DNA of 64,000 nucleotides, from assembly GCF_002939475.1 (NCBI RefSeq), contig NZ_PKFQ01000002.1, positions 62,001 through 126,000 on the forward strand, given 5' to 3'. A program made the translations under genes and the position numbers. The DNA comes from Streptomyces cinnamoneus (lineage in GTDB: Bacteria; Actinomycetota; Actinomycetes; Streptomycetales; Streptomycetaceae). Below are positions 35,776 through 45,652 of this stretch, piece after piece. The notes below the pieces were generated by a model that was given only the letters and a program-made list of their open reading frames with translations, made no database searches and was not told where the DNA came from. The stretch's first letter is position 1. Each line of letters begins with the position of its first letter.

Positions 35776-36888
35776 ATGACCCACTTGCCCCCGATGCCAC
35801 CTTCACCTCCCATGCCCGGTCCCGGGTCGAGGAAGAAGCGGTGGATCGTTCCCGTGGTCGCGCTCGTCGCCCTCGGCCTCCTCGGCTGGCCGATTCTCCA
35901 CTACCTCGGCGTATTTTCGGACAAGGGCGATCCGGTCAGTTTTGCCCAGGCGAACAAGGGCGGCGGCAAGCAGGGAGGCGGAGCGGACGGACAGGCCGGC
36001 GGGCAGAGCGGGGAGGAATCCAGAACGCTGATGCCCACCGGGCCCGAGGCGAAGTTCACCGTGGAGAGCACCCTGGGTGACGGCACCAAGATCGCCAAAA
36101 CCAAGTACCAGGGGCAGAAGTCCGGTTTTACGGGGAACGTATGGGTCTGGGCGCCGAAGGAGTACTACGAGAAGCAGTACGAGAAGAGCGGCTTCCCGGT
36201 CCTCATAGCCCTGCCCGGCGGCGACGGTGCCCAGACGAACTACTGGATCGGCGGCGATCTCGCGCTCCAGGCGAACATCAGCACCTGGGTGAAGGAAGGC
36301 AAGAGCCTGCCCTTCGTCGTCGTGATGCCCACCCTGAACCCGAACAGGAAGTTCTACTACGACGGCAGCGACATCCCCGATCAGCCCAAGATGGGCACCT
36401 GGCTGACCGAGGACGTCCCCGACCTGGTCAAGGCCAACTTCCGCACGCTGAAGTCGCGTGACGGATGGGCGTTCATGGGCTCCTCCTCCGGCGGCTTCGC
36501 GGGCCTGAAGGCCGTGCTGAAGCACCCGGACAAGTTCAAGGCCGTCATCGCCTCCGGCCCGGACATCGTCCCGGACTCCCCGCTGTGGAAGGGCCACGAG
36601 CAGGAGAAGGCCGAGAACAACCCGAAGGTCCTCGCCCAGCGCCTCATCGACGCCAAGGGCCCGGACGTCTACCTCGCCTTCCAGTACGGCACGGCCGAGG
36701 ACCCCCTCACCATCAGCCAGGTGGACCAGTTCCGCAGCCAGTACGACAAGGGCCCGGTCCACACGATGCTGAAGAAGATCCCCGGCGGCAAGCACAACGC
36801 CCGGACCTACGTCCCCGGCCTGGGACAGGGACCCATGGAATGGATCAGCAAGCAGATGGAGGGCCCGACCCCCGCCCCGGCCTCCTGA
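35776..36888 (+). CDS. Membrane-anchored putative esterase (alpha/beta hydrolase)
   Basis: A 370-residue protein with a cytoplasmic Pro-rich start, a single membrane span at about 24-45, a Gly/Lys/Gln-rich linker, and a PF00756-type esterase domain (about 100-360). The nucleophile elbow is GSSSGG, and the active-site His is probably in GGKHNART near residue 345. The domain faces outside the cell. The family includes mycolyltransferase-like proteins and ferri-siderophore esterases; the substrate is unknown. ATG at 35776 gives the conserved anchor. Confidence 0.85.
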   Translation: MTHLPPMPPSPPMPGPGSRKKRWIVPVVALVALGLLGWPILHYLGVFSDKGDPVSFAQANKGGGKQGGGADGQAGGQSGEESRTLMPTGPEAKFTVESTLGDGTKIAKTKYQGQKSGFTGNVWVWAPKEYYEKQYEKSGFPVLIALPGGDGAQTNYWIGGDLALQANISTWVKEGKSLPFVVVMPTLNPNRKFYYDGSDIPDQPKMGTWLTEDVPDLVKANFRTLKSRDGWAFMGSSSGGFAGLKAVLKHPDKFKAVIASGPDIVPDSPLWKGHEQEKAENNPKVLAQRLIDAKGPDVYLAFQYGTAEDPLTISQVDQFRSQYDKGPVHTMLKKIPGGKHNARTYVPGLGQGPMEWISKQMEGPTPAPAS

Positions 36889-36928
36889 CCCCCGCCCCGG
36901 GCCCCGCACGCGCCCGGCCGCCGCGCCC

Positions 36929-38086
36929 TCACCCGCCCGGCGGCCCGAGCGTGACGCGCAGGAAACGGGGCCGGTAGACGCCGGCCCGGTCGATCACGTC
37001 CTGCGGCACGAGGCTGTTGACGTTGTAGGAGACGACGAGTTCCCCGGGGCGCTCCAGCTCGGGGTGCTCGTGCGGGTTGTAGGCGATGACGTTCCGGTTG
37101 CGGTACGTGCCCGACGGGCCGGCCTCCGGCGCCGTGTACACCGTCCGTGGCCGGGTGAACGGGCCGTGGGGCGTACGGGACCAGGCGAGCTGCACCTGAG
37201 CGCTGAACGGTTCGTCCGACCGCTGGGTGACCAGGGCGTACCAGCGGCCGTGCCGGACCACGCTCAGCTCGTCCGAGGTGCGCAGCGCCGCCCCGTCGGC
37301 GCCCGTCAGCCGCGCCGACCGCGACTCCCGCGCGGACCACTTCCCGTCGGCCGTCCAGTACTGCCACGGCCGGCGCAGATCGGATCCGGCGACACGTGCG
37401 AGCCGGAGGTAGTGCGCGCCCAGCGGGCCCTGCTCGGTGCCGTAGACGTAGGTGTGGCCGCCCTGTCGCTCCAGCCACGCGCCCCAGGCGGTGCGGGCCG
37501 AGGAGGGCAGCGGGGTGAGGGAACGCGGCCGGTCCGGCCGGCCGGGGCCGAACCGCGCCAGCACGTTGCCCTGCCAGGCCACGTCCAGCGGACCGCTCCC
37601 GGTGCGCGCGTACCGGGCGTAGACGATGGCGGCACCGCGGCCCTCGGCCACTCCCGCCCTGGCCCAGTACCACTGGTCGCGGGAAGGGCCGCTCACCACG
37701 GGCGCGGGCCCGCCGGACCGGTCCCGGCCGGTGACGGTCCGGGGGCGCCCGGCGGCGGGCCACAGCACGAAGCTGTTGTGCACGAAGGGCGTCGTGCCGC
37801 CCGCGCCGGCGACGGGCGGGCGGGAGCCGTCGGCCCGGACGGTGCCGAGGAAGGTGTCGGAGAAGACCCACAGCTCACCGGCGGCCGTCGCGACGGAGTA
37901 GGTGCTGTCCCCACCGGTCCAGTGACTTCGCCCGGGGCGCTCGGCGTAGGCCCCCCACGCCTCGTCCAACGCCGTGGCCGGACGCACCCGCCCGACCCCG
38001 GGGGGACCGGCGGCCGGCCGGTCCCCGGGTGGAACGAACGCGCAGACCGCGACGGCGAGGGCGACCAGCACACGGGGAATCCTCAT
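36929..38086 (-). CDS. Secreted DUF5005-type beta-propeller protein
   Basis: A 385-residue exported protein with a signal peptide (MRIPRVLVALAVAVCAFVPP). It keeps GGDSTYSVA, WVFSDTFLG and FVHNSFVLWP, typical of DUF5005/DUF4185 proteins, which have five-bladed glycosidase-like folds. No catalytic acids can be named with confidence. It converges on the esterase with a 40-base gap. Confidence 0.75.
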   Translation of the reverse strand: MRIPRVLVALAVAVCAFVPPGDRPAAGPPGVGRVRPATALDEAWGAYAERPGRSHWTGGDSTYSVATAAGELWVFSDTFLGTVRADGSRPPVAGAGGTTPFVHNSFVLWPAAGRPRTVTGRDRSGGPAPVVSGPSRDQWYWARAGVAEGRGAAIVYARYARTGSGPLDVAWQGNVLARFGPGRPDRPRSLTPLPSSARTAWGAWLERQGGHTYVYGTEQGPLGAHYLRLARVAGSDLRRPWQYWTADGKWSARESRSARLTGADGAALRTSDELSVVRHGRWYALVTQRSDEPFSAQVQLAWSRTPHGPFTRPRTVYTAPEAGPSGTYRNRNVIAYNPHEHPELERPGELVVSYNVNSLVPQDVIDRAGVYRPRFLRVTLGPPGG

Positions 38087-38301
38087 GGCACCCGTCCAAC
38101 GATCCACATGCCCCGCGGTTGCCGCCGGGCGGCCTGGACGTGGTCGCGGCGGGCGCCCGCCGCGACCACGGAGGCCCAGTGAAGCCGAAGACGATCATCG
38201 ACGGAATGGGCCGTTCGGCCCCCCGTCCCCGGGCCGAACGGGCACGTTCCGGCGGTGCCATACTCCTTGCGCTCTGCGCCCGGCACGAGGAGAGACGGCA
38301 C

Positions 38302-39552
38302 GTGAACACCACCAGGGGCAACGACTACTACGCGCTGCTGGCGCGGCACGACGCGATGCGGCTGCGCCGTCAGATGCTCTCGCCGGGAGCCGTCGCGGCC
38401 CCCGACCGCACCACCGCGGGCGGCGCACACCGGCCGCCGTGCGACGAGGCCGACCGGCGGCTGATCCTCGGCGGGCTCCATCTGGTCACGCCGTTCGACG
38501 ACCTCATCACCCACCTGTACGAGGTCATGTTCGGGCGCTGGCCCTACCTGCGCTCGCTCTTCCCCGACTCCATGACGTTTCAGCGGCAGCACCTCGCTCA
38601 GGTCTTCGGCTATCTGACCGACCGTCTGGACCGCCCGGACGAGGTGGCCGCCACGTTCACCCGGCTCGGCCGCGACCACCGCAAGCTCGGGGTCCGGCCG
38701 GCCCACTACGAGGCGTTCGAGGCGGCGCTGTGCGAGGCACTGCGCGCGCGGGCGGGTGCCCGCTGGACCACGGAGCTGGAAGGGGCGTGGCTGCGCATGC
38801 TGCGGTTCGCGGTCGGGGCCATGGTCGCCGGCGCGGACGCCGCGATCACCGAACCGCCGGCCTGGCACGCCACGGTGGTCGGCCACGAGCTCAGGCGCCC
38901 CGACCTCGCGGTGTTACGCGTCAGGACCCATGAGCGCTACCCCTACCGCGCGGGGCAGTACGGTGCGCTGGAGGCGCCCTCCCTGCCGCACGCCTGGCGG
39001 CAGTACTCGATGGCCTGCGCTCCCCGGGCCGACGACGAGATCGAGTTCCACGTCCGCCGGACCGGTGCCGGCGGGGTGAGCGAGGCCCTGGTCAGCCGCA
39101 CGCGCGTGGGCGACACCCTGCGGCTGGGGCCGGCGGCGGGGACGATGACGTTGGACGGCCACCTCACCCACGACCTGCTGCTGGTGGCGGGCGGCACGGG
39201 CCTCGCCCCCTTCAAGGCCCTGGTGGACGAGCTGGGCACCCGGCCCCCGGGCGACAGGAGGGTCCACCTCTTCGTGGGCGCGCGCCACCACGCGGACCTC
39301 TACGACCGCGACTGGCTGGCCGACGTCGAGCGCCGGCGCCCCTGGCTGCGGGTCCTGCCGGTCTTCGGCGGCACCCCGGCCACGCTCGCGGCGGTGCGGC
39401 GGCACGGGGAGAGGCTGGGTCTGGACTGGTCGGGGCGCGCGGCGGCGGTCAGCGGGCCGCCGGAGATGGTGCGCGCCACCGTGGCGGAGCTGAGGGACCT
39501 GGGCCTGCCCGCCGACCGGATCCGCCACGACCCGCTGCCCGGCGCGCCGTAG
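38302..39552 (+). CDS. Globin-FAD-NAD reductase (flavohemoglobin-like)
   Basis: A 416-residue two-part protein. The globin domain (about 45-180) has the probable proximal His in DHRKLGVRPAHYE. The FAD/NAD(P)H reductase domain (about 185-410) has RAGQYGALE, YSMAC, and the NAD motifs LLLVAGGTGLAPFKALV and SGPPEM. It may detoxify NO or reduce O2. A 40-residue N-terminal extension is unusual. Leu205 is TTA (38914-38916), implying bldA control. GTG at 38302 follows GAGGAGAGACGGCAC. Confidence 0.88.
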   Translation: MNTTRGNDYYALLARHDAMRLRRQMLSPGAVAAPDRTTAGGAHRPPCDEADRRLILGGLHLVTPFDDLITHLYEVMFGRWPYLRSLFPDSMTFQRQHLAQVFGYLTDRLDRPDEVAATFTRLGRDHRKLGVRPAHYEAFEAALCEALRARAGARWTTELEGAWLRMLRFAVGAMVAGADAAITEPPAWHATVVGHELRRPDLAVLRVRTHERYPYRAGQYGALEAPSLPHAWRQYSMACAPRADDEIEFHVRRTGAGGVSEALVSRTRVGDTLRLGPAAGTMTLDGHLTHDLLLVAGGTGLAPFKALVDELGTRPPGDRRVHLFVGARHHADLYDRDWLADVERRRPWLRVLPVFGGTPATLAAVRRHGERLGLDWSGRAAAVSGPPEMVRATVAELRDLGLPADRIRHDPLPGAP

Positions 39553-39577
39553 GGCGCCCGGGCGAGGTGAGAGGACG

Positions 39578-40252
39578 TCAGCCGTGCTGCGCGGACGCGT
39601 CGTCGTCCGTCTCCGCCGTCAGGTGGTGATCGACGCTCACCACGCCGTCCACGCTGCCGCACAGCTGCACGAGCACGGGTACGAGGCTCTTGCGCCGCAC
39701 CGATCCGCTGAGCCTGACCTGACCGCCCGTGACCTCGACGCCGATGGCCGACGGCGACTCGTGCAGGGTGCGCACCACCACGTCCTCGACGATCTCGTCG
39801 CGGATCGCGCGGTCCGTGCGGAGGAACACGCGCAGCAGGTCGCCACGGCTGACCAGGCCCACCAGCCGCCCGGTGTCGTCCACGACGGGCAGCCGCTTGA
39901 CGCGGTGCCGCTCCATTGTGCGCGCGGCCTCGACGACGCTCCACTCCGGGCGGGCGCAGACGGCGGGGCTGGTCATCAGGCCCTCGGCGGTGGTCGCCTC
40001 GTGCTTCGCGGCCGTCACCGGGCCCACCGGCGCCGGCTGCCGGCCGCCCGGGGACGGCGGCTGCTTCGCAGCCTTGGCCAGCAGATCCGCCTCGGAGACG
40101 ACGCCCACCGGACGGTCGGCGGAGTCCACCACCGGTACGGCCGTGATGTCGTGTTCCTGAAGCACGTGCACGATCTCGGTGAACAGCGTCCCGCGCTGGA
40201 CCCGCACGACCGAATGGGTCATCAGGTCGCCGACGGTTCTGTGCTGCAACAT
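39578..40252 (-). CDS. CBS-pair and BON domain protein
   Basis: A 224-residue protein with two CBS motifs (residues about 8-65 and 90-145; TAVPVVDSADRPVGVVSEADLL and KRLPVVDDTGRLVGLVSRGDLL) and a BON domain at about 155-215. CBS pairs sense adenine nucleotides, and BON domains contact membranes or partners. Such proteins are stress-linked in actinobacteria; the partner is unknown. Confidence 0.9.
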   Translation of the reverse strand: MLQHRTVGDLMTHSVVRVQRGTLFTEIVHVLQEHDITAVPVVDSADRPVGVVSEADLLAKAAKQPPSPGGRQPAPVGPVTAAKHEATTAEGLMTSPAVCARPEWSVVEAARTMERHRVKRLPVVDDTGRLVGLVSRGDLLRVFLRTDRAIRDEIVEDVVVRTLHESPSAIGVEVTGGQVRLSGSVRRKSLVPVLVQLCGSVDGVVSVDHHLTAETDDDASAQHG

Positions 40253-40360
40253 GTCCCAGTCCCTTTCGGATCCACCGGGAGGGCGGGCGCCGCGCCCCCG
40301 GCCTCCCGGACACCTCAAGCCTCGCATATGCGGAGCGTTCCGCCGGAAGGGGGCGGCCCG

Positions 40361-40600
40361 TCAGCCGGAGGACAGCAGGGCGTCCACGAAGGGGCTGCCG
40401 AAGACCCGCCCGGGGTCGTGGCGGTCCAGGACGGCCACGGCGTCCTCCCAGCGGGCGCCCGCGGGGAAACCGGTCCGGAAGGCGCCGGGCCAGGTCGTGG
40501 TGAGCGCCCGCCGGTCCGTCCAGGCGCCCTCCGGCGGCGGCCGTCGCCGCGGCGAGCACCCGCCGCCGCCCGGGACCGGGAATGTCGTCCGTACCGGCCA
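40361..40600 (-). pseudogene. 3' remnant of an FAD-linked sugar lactone/alditol oxidase
   Basis: The minus-strand frame ending at 40361 reads WEDAVAVLDRHDPGRVFGSPFVDALL, resembling the C-terminus of VAO-family lactone or alditol oxidases (LDPxGRFxNxF). Only about 60-70 residues remain, no FAD-binding part is present, and upstream sequence is non-coding. The rest of the 40253-40797 gap holds no gene I can support. Confidence 0.45.
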
Positions 40601-40797
40601 AGGGACCGCCCTCCCCACCTCCGGGCGCGAGGCGCCCCCGAGCGTCGTCACCCGGCCCAACGAGCGGGGGGCGCGGAGATCACGGACCGGCGGCCCGTAC
40701 CGCACGCAGGGGGGCCTTGTCGCACCGGCCCCGTCGGATCCATCGTGTAACCGCTCACCGGCTCCACCGACCGTCAGCCCGCGCTCCAGGAGGCCCC

Positions 40798-41847
40798 ATG
40801 ACCGCCACCATGCTCGCCGGACGACTCGACCTGCGCTCCGGCGGCTTCGCCGTCGAGGAGGTCCCCGTCCCCCACCCGGGGCCGGGGCAGGTGAGGGTGA
40901 AGGTCAAGGCGGCCGGCATCTGCCTGTCGGACGTCCACCTCATCGACGGCAGCCTCAAGCCCGGGCGCACGACCCTCGACAAGGTCACCCTGGGCCACGA
41001 GACGGCCGGTGTCGTCGACGCGATCGGGCCGGACGTCCCCGCCGGGTGGACCGAGGGCCGGCGGGTCCTGCTCCAGGCGGGGGAGCGCTGCGGGGCCTGC
41101 GCCGACTGCGTCCGCTTCGCGCCGTGCCGGAGCGTCCTCACGCGCGGGGTCGACTACGACGGCGGCTGGGCCGAGTTCGCCCTGGCCTCCCACCACACCC
41201 TGGTCGTCCTCCCCGACGACCTCCCCTTCGAACAGGCCGCCGTCATCCCGGACGCCGTCTCCACGCCGTGGGCCGCGATCACCGCGACGGGACAGGTCCG
41301 CCCCGCCCGGCCGGCGGGCGTCTGGGGCGTGGGCGGTCTCGGCGCGCACGCGGTCCAGCTGCTGCGGCTCGCCGGCGCGGCACCCGTGGTCGCCGTCGAC
41401 CCGCTGGAGGCCGCGCGCGAGCGGGCGCTCGACCTCGGTGCCGATCTGGCCCTGGACCCCGCCGACCCCGACGTGCGCGGGCGGATCCTCGCCGCCACCT
41501 CGGGCGCGGGCCTGGACCTCGCCCTCGACACGGCGGGCGTGCCGGCCGTGCGCGAACAGGCCGTGCGCTGCCTGGGGCACGGCGGCCGGCTCGTCGTCGT
41601 GGGCCTGGGCCCGGCCCCGCTGACCGTCAGCGACGGCATCGCGTTCAGCTACCGGGAACAGCGCATCCTCGGCCACTACGGCTCGGCGCCCGCCCACGTC
41701 GACGAGCTCGTCACCCTCGCCCGCCTGCACCGCCTGGACCTCGGACGGTCCGTCAGCGCGACCCTGCCGCTGGCCGAGGCCGCGACGGGGGTCGAGCGCC
41801 TCCAGAAGAAGGAGGGCAACCCCGTCCGGCTGATCCTCACGCCCTGA
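40798..41847 (+). CDS. Zinc-dependent alcohol dehydrogenase
   Basis: A 349-residue medium-chain dehydrogenase. The catalytic zinc site has GICLSDVHL and GHETAGVV, the structural-zinc lobe has CGACADC...C with a shorter last spacing than usual, and the NAD(P) Rossmann motif is GVWGVGGLGAHAVQLL near residue 180. It would oxidise an alcohol or reduce an aldehyde. Convergent with poxB. ATG at 40798 has AGGAGGCCCC upstream. Confidence 0.92.
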   Translation: MTATMLAGRLDLRSGGFAVEEVPVPHPGPGQVRVKVKAAGICLSDVHLIDGSLKPGRTTLDKVTLGHETAGVVDAIGPDVPAGWTEGRRVLLQAGERCGACADCVRFAPCRSVLTRGVDYDGGWAEFALASHHTLVVLPDDLPFEQAAVIPDAVSTPWAAITATGQVRPARPAGVWGVGGLGAHAVQLLRLAGAAPVVAVDPLEAARERALDLGADLALDPADPDVRGRILAATSGAGLDLALDTAGVPAVREQAVRCLGHGGRLVVVGLGPAPLTVSDGIAFSYREQRILGHYGSAPAHVDELVTLARLHRLDLGRSVSATLPLAEAATGVERLQKKEGNPVRLILTP

Positions 41848-41876
41848 ACGACGGCCGTACGAGCGACGCCCGCCGG

Positions 41877-43619
41877 TCAGGGCCGCGGCACGTTCCGCAG
41901 GTTGGAACGGGCCATCTGCGCCATCCGCCCCACACCGCCCGACAGCACGGTCTTGCCGGCCGACAGCGCGAAGCCGCCGACCATCTCGGCACTGATCTTC
42001 GGCGGGATGGACAGGGCGTTCGGGTCGGTGACGACGTCCACGAGCGCCGGGCCCTTGTGCCGGAAGGCGTCGCGCAGCGCCCCGCGCACGTGCTTGGGCT
42101 TCTCGACCCGCACCCCGTGCGCGCCGGCCGCACGGGCGATGGCCGCGAAGTCGGGGTTGTGATTGGTCGTGCCGTACGAGGGCAGCCCGCCCACCATCAT
42201 CTCCAGCTCGACCATGGCCAGGGAGGAGTTGTTGAACAGCACCACCTTCACCGGCAGGTCGTACTGGACGAGCGTGAGGAAGTCGCCCATCAGCATGGAG
42301 AAGCCGCCGTCCCCGGACATCGCCACGACCTGCCGGCGCCGGTCGAGCAGCTGCGCGCCGATCGCCTGCGGCAGCGCGTTGGCCATGGAGCCGTGCGTGA
42401 ACGAACCGATGACGCGCCGCCGCCCGTTGGGGGTGAGGTAGCGGGCCGCCCAGACGTTGTTCATGCCCGTGTCGACGGTGAAGACCGCGTCCCCGGCCGC
42501 CTCCTCGTCGAGCACGGAGGCGACGTATTCGGGGTGGATCGGCGTGTGCTTCTCGACCTTGCGCGTGTACGCCTTGACCACGCCTTCGAGGGCGTCGGCG
42601 TGTTTCCTCAGCATCTTGTCGAGGAACTTGCGGCTGCTCTTGGCCCGGACCTTGGGCGTCAGGCAGCGCAGCGTCTCGCGCACGTCGCCCCACACCGCGA
42701 GGTCGAGCTTCGAACGGCGCCCCAGGTGCTGGGGCCGGACGTCCACCTGGGCGATCCGCACGTCGTCGGGGAGGAACGCGTTGTACGGGAAGTCCGTGCC
42801 CAGCAGGATCAGCAGGTCGCACTCGTGGGTGGCCTCGTAGGCCGCGCCGTAGCCGAGGAGCCCGCTCATCCCCACGTCGTACGGGTTGTCGTACTGGATC
42901 CACTCCTTGCCGCGCAGCGCGTGCCCCACCGGTGACTTCACCCGCTCGGCGAACCGCATCACCTCGTCGTGGGCCCCCGCCGTGCCGCTGCCGCAGAACA
43001 GCGTCACCTTGTCCGCCTCGTCGACCATCCGGGCGAGGGCGTCGATCTCCGCGTCGCCGGGGCGCACCGACGGGCGGGTGGTGACCAGCGCGTGCTCGAT
43101 GCTGCGCTCGGGGGCCTGTTCGCCGGCGATGTCGCCCGGCAGGGTGATGACGCTGACGCCGCCCTGCCCGACGGCGTTCTGGATCGCGGTCTGCAGCACC
43201 CGCGGCATCTGGCGGGAACTGGAGATCAGCTCGCTGTAATGGCTGCACTCGCGGAAGAGCTGGTCCGGATGGGTCTCCTGGAAGAAGCCGGTGCCGATCT
43301 CGCTGCTGGGGATGTGGGAGGCGAGCGCCAGGACCGGCGCCATGGACCGGTGCGCGTCGTACAGGCCGTTGATCAGGTGCAGGTTCCCCGGCCCGCAGGA
43401 GCCCGCGCACGCGGCGAGCCTGCCGGTGAGCTGGGCCTCGGCGCCCGCGGCGAAGGCGGCGGTCTCCTCGTGGCGCACCTGCACCCAGTCGATGGCGGCG
43501 TTGCGGCGCACGGCGTCCACGACGGGGTTGAGGCTGTCACCGACGACTCCGTAGAGCCTTCGCACTCCCGCCCGCACGAGGACGTCGACGAACTGCTCGG
43601 CCACCGTCTGCTTCGCCAT
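41877..43619 (-). CDS. poxB: Pyruvate dehydrogenase (quinone), PoxB-like
   Basis: A 580-residue thiamine-diphosphate enzyme. The ThDP catalytic Glu is in VRHEETAAFAAG (near residue 50), GCGP-like AGSCGPGNLHLI follows, and the cofactor-binding GDGGFSM...NNSS is near residue 450. The size and motifs match PoxB/CidC, which oxidise pyruvate to acetate and CO2 with FAD and pass electrons to quinone. The C-terminal lipid-binding tail cannot be proved. GGAGGAAGG precedes the ATG. Confidence 0.9.
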   Translation of the reverse strand: MAKQTVAEQFVDVLVRAGVRRLYGVVGDSLNPVVDAVRRNAAIDWVQVRHEETAAFAAGAEAQLTGRLAACAGSCGPGNLHLINGLYDAHRSMAPVLALASHIPSSEIGTGFFQETHPDQLFRECSHYSELISSSRQMPRVLQTAIQNAVGQGGVSVITLPGDIAGEQAPERSIEHALVTTRPSVRPGDAEIDALARMVDEADKVTLFCGSGTAGAHDEVMRFAERVKSPVGHALRGKEWIQYDNPYDVGMSGLLGYGAAYEATHECDLLILLGTDFPYNAFLPDDVRIAQVDVRPQHLGRRSKLDLAVWGDVRETLRCLTPKVRAKSSRKFLDKMLRKHADALEGVVKAYTRKVEKHTPIHPEYVASVLDEEAAGDAVFTVDTGMNNVWAARYLTPNGRRRVIGSFTHGSMANALPQAIGAQLLDRRRQVVAMSGDGGFSMLMGDFLTLVQYDLPVKVVLFNNSSLAMVELEMMVGGLPSYGTTNHNPDFAAIARAAGAHGVRVEKPKHVRGALRDAFRHKGPALVDVVTDPNALSIPPKISAEMVGGFALSAGKTVLSGGVGRMAQMARSNLRNVPRP

Positions 43620-43852
43620 GGCACCTTCCTCCGGATGAGTGACTGTTCGCGACCGGCCTGGCCGGCCCTGAGCGCCGCCTTCCCACATCAACCCACGGAA
43701 CACCCGCCCGTGCATCGCCGGAGCGATCAATCGGGGCCCGGCCGCGGTGGCGCCGGGCGCGGCACGACGGCCGCCCGGCGCTGCCCGCGGCCCTGTCCGC
43801 GCAGTGCCTCTACGCCGCGCCGCGCTTCCTCATGCCTGGGCGACGACACCCC

Positions 43853-45430
43853 CTAGGAAAGGGTGAAGGCGGCCGGAAGGGTCGGGTTGTCGGCGTTGTC
43901 GTAGCCGATGGCGCAGTACGTCCAGGGTCCTTCGGACACCTTCAGGGTCGTCGGCACACCGACGTAGGGGCGGTAACCCTGAGGGTCCGCGCAGTCGGTG
44001 GCCGCCTTCGGCCCGTACTTGATCTTGTACGAGGTCAGCTCCCACGGCGCGTACACCGGGCGGACCCAGTGGACGGGGCCGCTCTCGTGGTCGAAGCGCT
44101 GGACGTCCAGCTTGGGGGCGACGGACGGCGGGGTGTTGTCCACGCGCGCGTACGCGGAGGACGGGTGGGCGAACGAGGCCGCCCAGCCCTTGCCGTGGGC
44201 CGTGGCGTCCGGGCCGCCGACGGCACACAGCACGTACAGGTTGTCCTCCTTCGGCAGGAGCCCGGTGTGGTCCAGACCCGACCGGGGCAGCCGCCGGGGC
44301 GTGGAGTAGCCCTCGGGCCGGGTGCAGTCGGTGGCGCCGAACGGGCCCGTCTTGAAGGCGACGTAGGCGTGCCGGCGGGCGTCGGCGGGCGTGACGTGCG
44401 CGTCCCAGCGGGCGGGGCCCTGCGGTGTCTCGCTCCGGGTGTGCTGCCCGGAGGAGGCGACGTCCACCTGCTCGCCCCGGTCGAGCCGGCAGCCCGGCCG
44501 GTCCAGGCGCAGGTCCGCGTTCTCCAGGCACGAGGCGACGGCGTCGACCGGCGTGGCGTAGACGGTGTCGTCCTTCGGCTCGGTCAGTCCGGCCGCGCCG
44601 CCCTCGCAGGGGCGGCCCAGGCCGCAGCCGAGGTAGCCGGGGGTGGCGACGGTGTTGAGCATCGCGATCAGCTGGTCACCGCCGGCCGCGGTGACGGGGC
44701 CGCCGGAGGATCCGCCGCTGATGCCCAGGCAGTCGGTCCGGGCGAAGCCCTTCCACAGCCAGGTGTACTCGTGCAGGGCCACCGGGGAGCCGGTGACCCG
44801 GCAGGTGGACAGGCGCAGGAAGCGTTTGCCCTCCTCCACGCCGTCGGTGGGGGCGTGCACCGCGTGCAGCGCCGTGCCGGGCGCGGGCGGGGCGGTGGCG
44901 AGCGTCCGGGGCGTGACGTTCAGCTTCGCCAGCTCCCCGTAGGTGGCGGAGATCCGCAGGACCGAGACGTCGATGTCCTTCATCGTCGCGTACACGACGT
45001 GTTCCACCGGGAAGGTCTTGTGTTCCGAGGCGTTGTCGTGGAAGTAGGCGGGGGTGAAGGTCCAGTCCCCGCCCGCCGGCTGGTCGACGGTCACCTCGTT
45101 GGTCTTCATCGTGTCGCTGACGCAGTGCCCGTTGCTCAGGATCAGGGCCTTCCGCCGGGGGTCCGGCTTGCCCGGGGCGTGGACGAGCGTCGCCGTGCAG
45201 GTCGTCCCGCCGCCCCCGACGAGCCGGCCGGACGAGCGGAACCTCTCACCGACGGGTGAAGCGGCGTCCAGCAGTGGTGCCTCCTGCGCGGCCGCGGACC
45301 GCGCGGCGGGGGTGTCGGCCCCCGTCTCCTGCGCCCGGGCCGGGCTTCCCCATAACAGGCCGACGGCTATGAACCCGGACACACCCCTGGCGAGCGTGGT
45401 GCGTATCCGGGCGGGAACGGCGTCCCTCAC
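43853..45430 (-). CDS. Secreted trypsin-like serine protease
   Basis: A 525-residue exported protease. The signal peptide ends near SPARAQ. The triad is visible in LSNGHCV, KDIDVSVL and GISGGSSGGPV. The C-terminal ~180 residues are a repeated Cys-containing domain (SYKIKYGPKAATDC, AYVAFKTGPFGATDC), likely a binding module. Leu26 is TTA (complement of 45353-45355), in the signal peptide, so expression should need bldA. The start is GTG at 45428-45430 with AAGGAGGG upstream. Confidence 0.9.
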   Translation of the reverse strand: MRDAVPARIRTTLARGVSGFIAVGLLWGSPARAQETGADTPAARSAAAQEAPLLDAASPVGERFRSSGRLVGGGGTTCTATLVHAPGKPDPRRKALILSNGHCVSDTMKTNEVTVDQPAGGDWTFTPAYFHDNASEHKTFPVEHVVYATMKDIDVSVLRISATYGELAKLNVTPRTLATAPPAPGTALHAVHAPTDGVEEGKRFLRLSTCRVTGSPVALHEYTWLWKGFARTDCLGISGGSSGGPVTAAGGDQLIAMLNTVATPGYLGCGLGRPCEGGAAGLTEPKDDTVYATPVDAVASCLENADLRLDRPGCRLDRGEQVDVASSGQHTRSETPQGPARWDAHVTPADARRHAYVAFKTGPFGATDCTRPEGYSTPRRLPRSGLDHTGLLPKEDNLYVLCAVGGPDATAHGKGWAASFAHPSSAYARVDNTPPSVAPKLDVQRFDHESGPVHWVRPVYAPWELTSYKIKYGPKAATDCADPQGYRPYVGVPTTLKVSEGPWTYCAIGYDNADNPTLPAAFTLS

Positions 45431-45446
45431 GGCAACCCTCCTTGAT

Positions 45447-45462
45447 CGTCAACCGGTTGACG
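45447..45462. promoter_or_regulatory. 16-bp perfect palindrome before the serine protease
   Basis: CGTCAACCGGTTGACG is a perfect palindrome just upstream of the protease ribosome site. The AACCGGTT core resembles LacI-family operators. It could block transcription or translation of the protease. No LacI gene is in the window. Confidence 0.55.
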
Positions 45463-45652
45463 GCGACGACTGTGGCAGAGCCGCCCGGTCGCTTTCACGA
45501 GGGCTGTCCGATTTTCGGACATGCACGTACAGCGATGGGCGGCCCGGAACGGAGCGGGGAGCGGACGGTCGCCGGGTCGCCGGGCCGCACGGAGACCGTG
45601 CCGGACAGGTGACGCTGCGTCACCTTCCTGATGGGGTGCCGCCGCGATCGGC

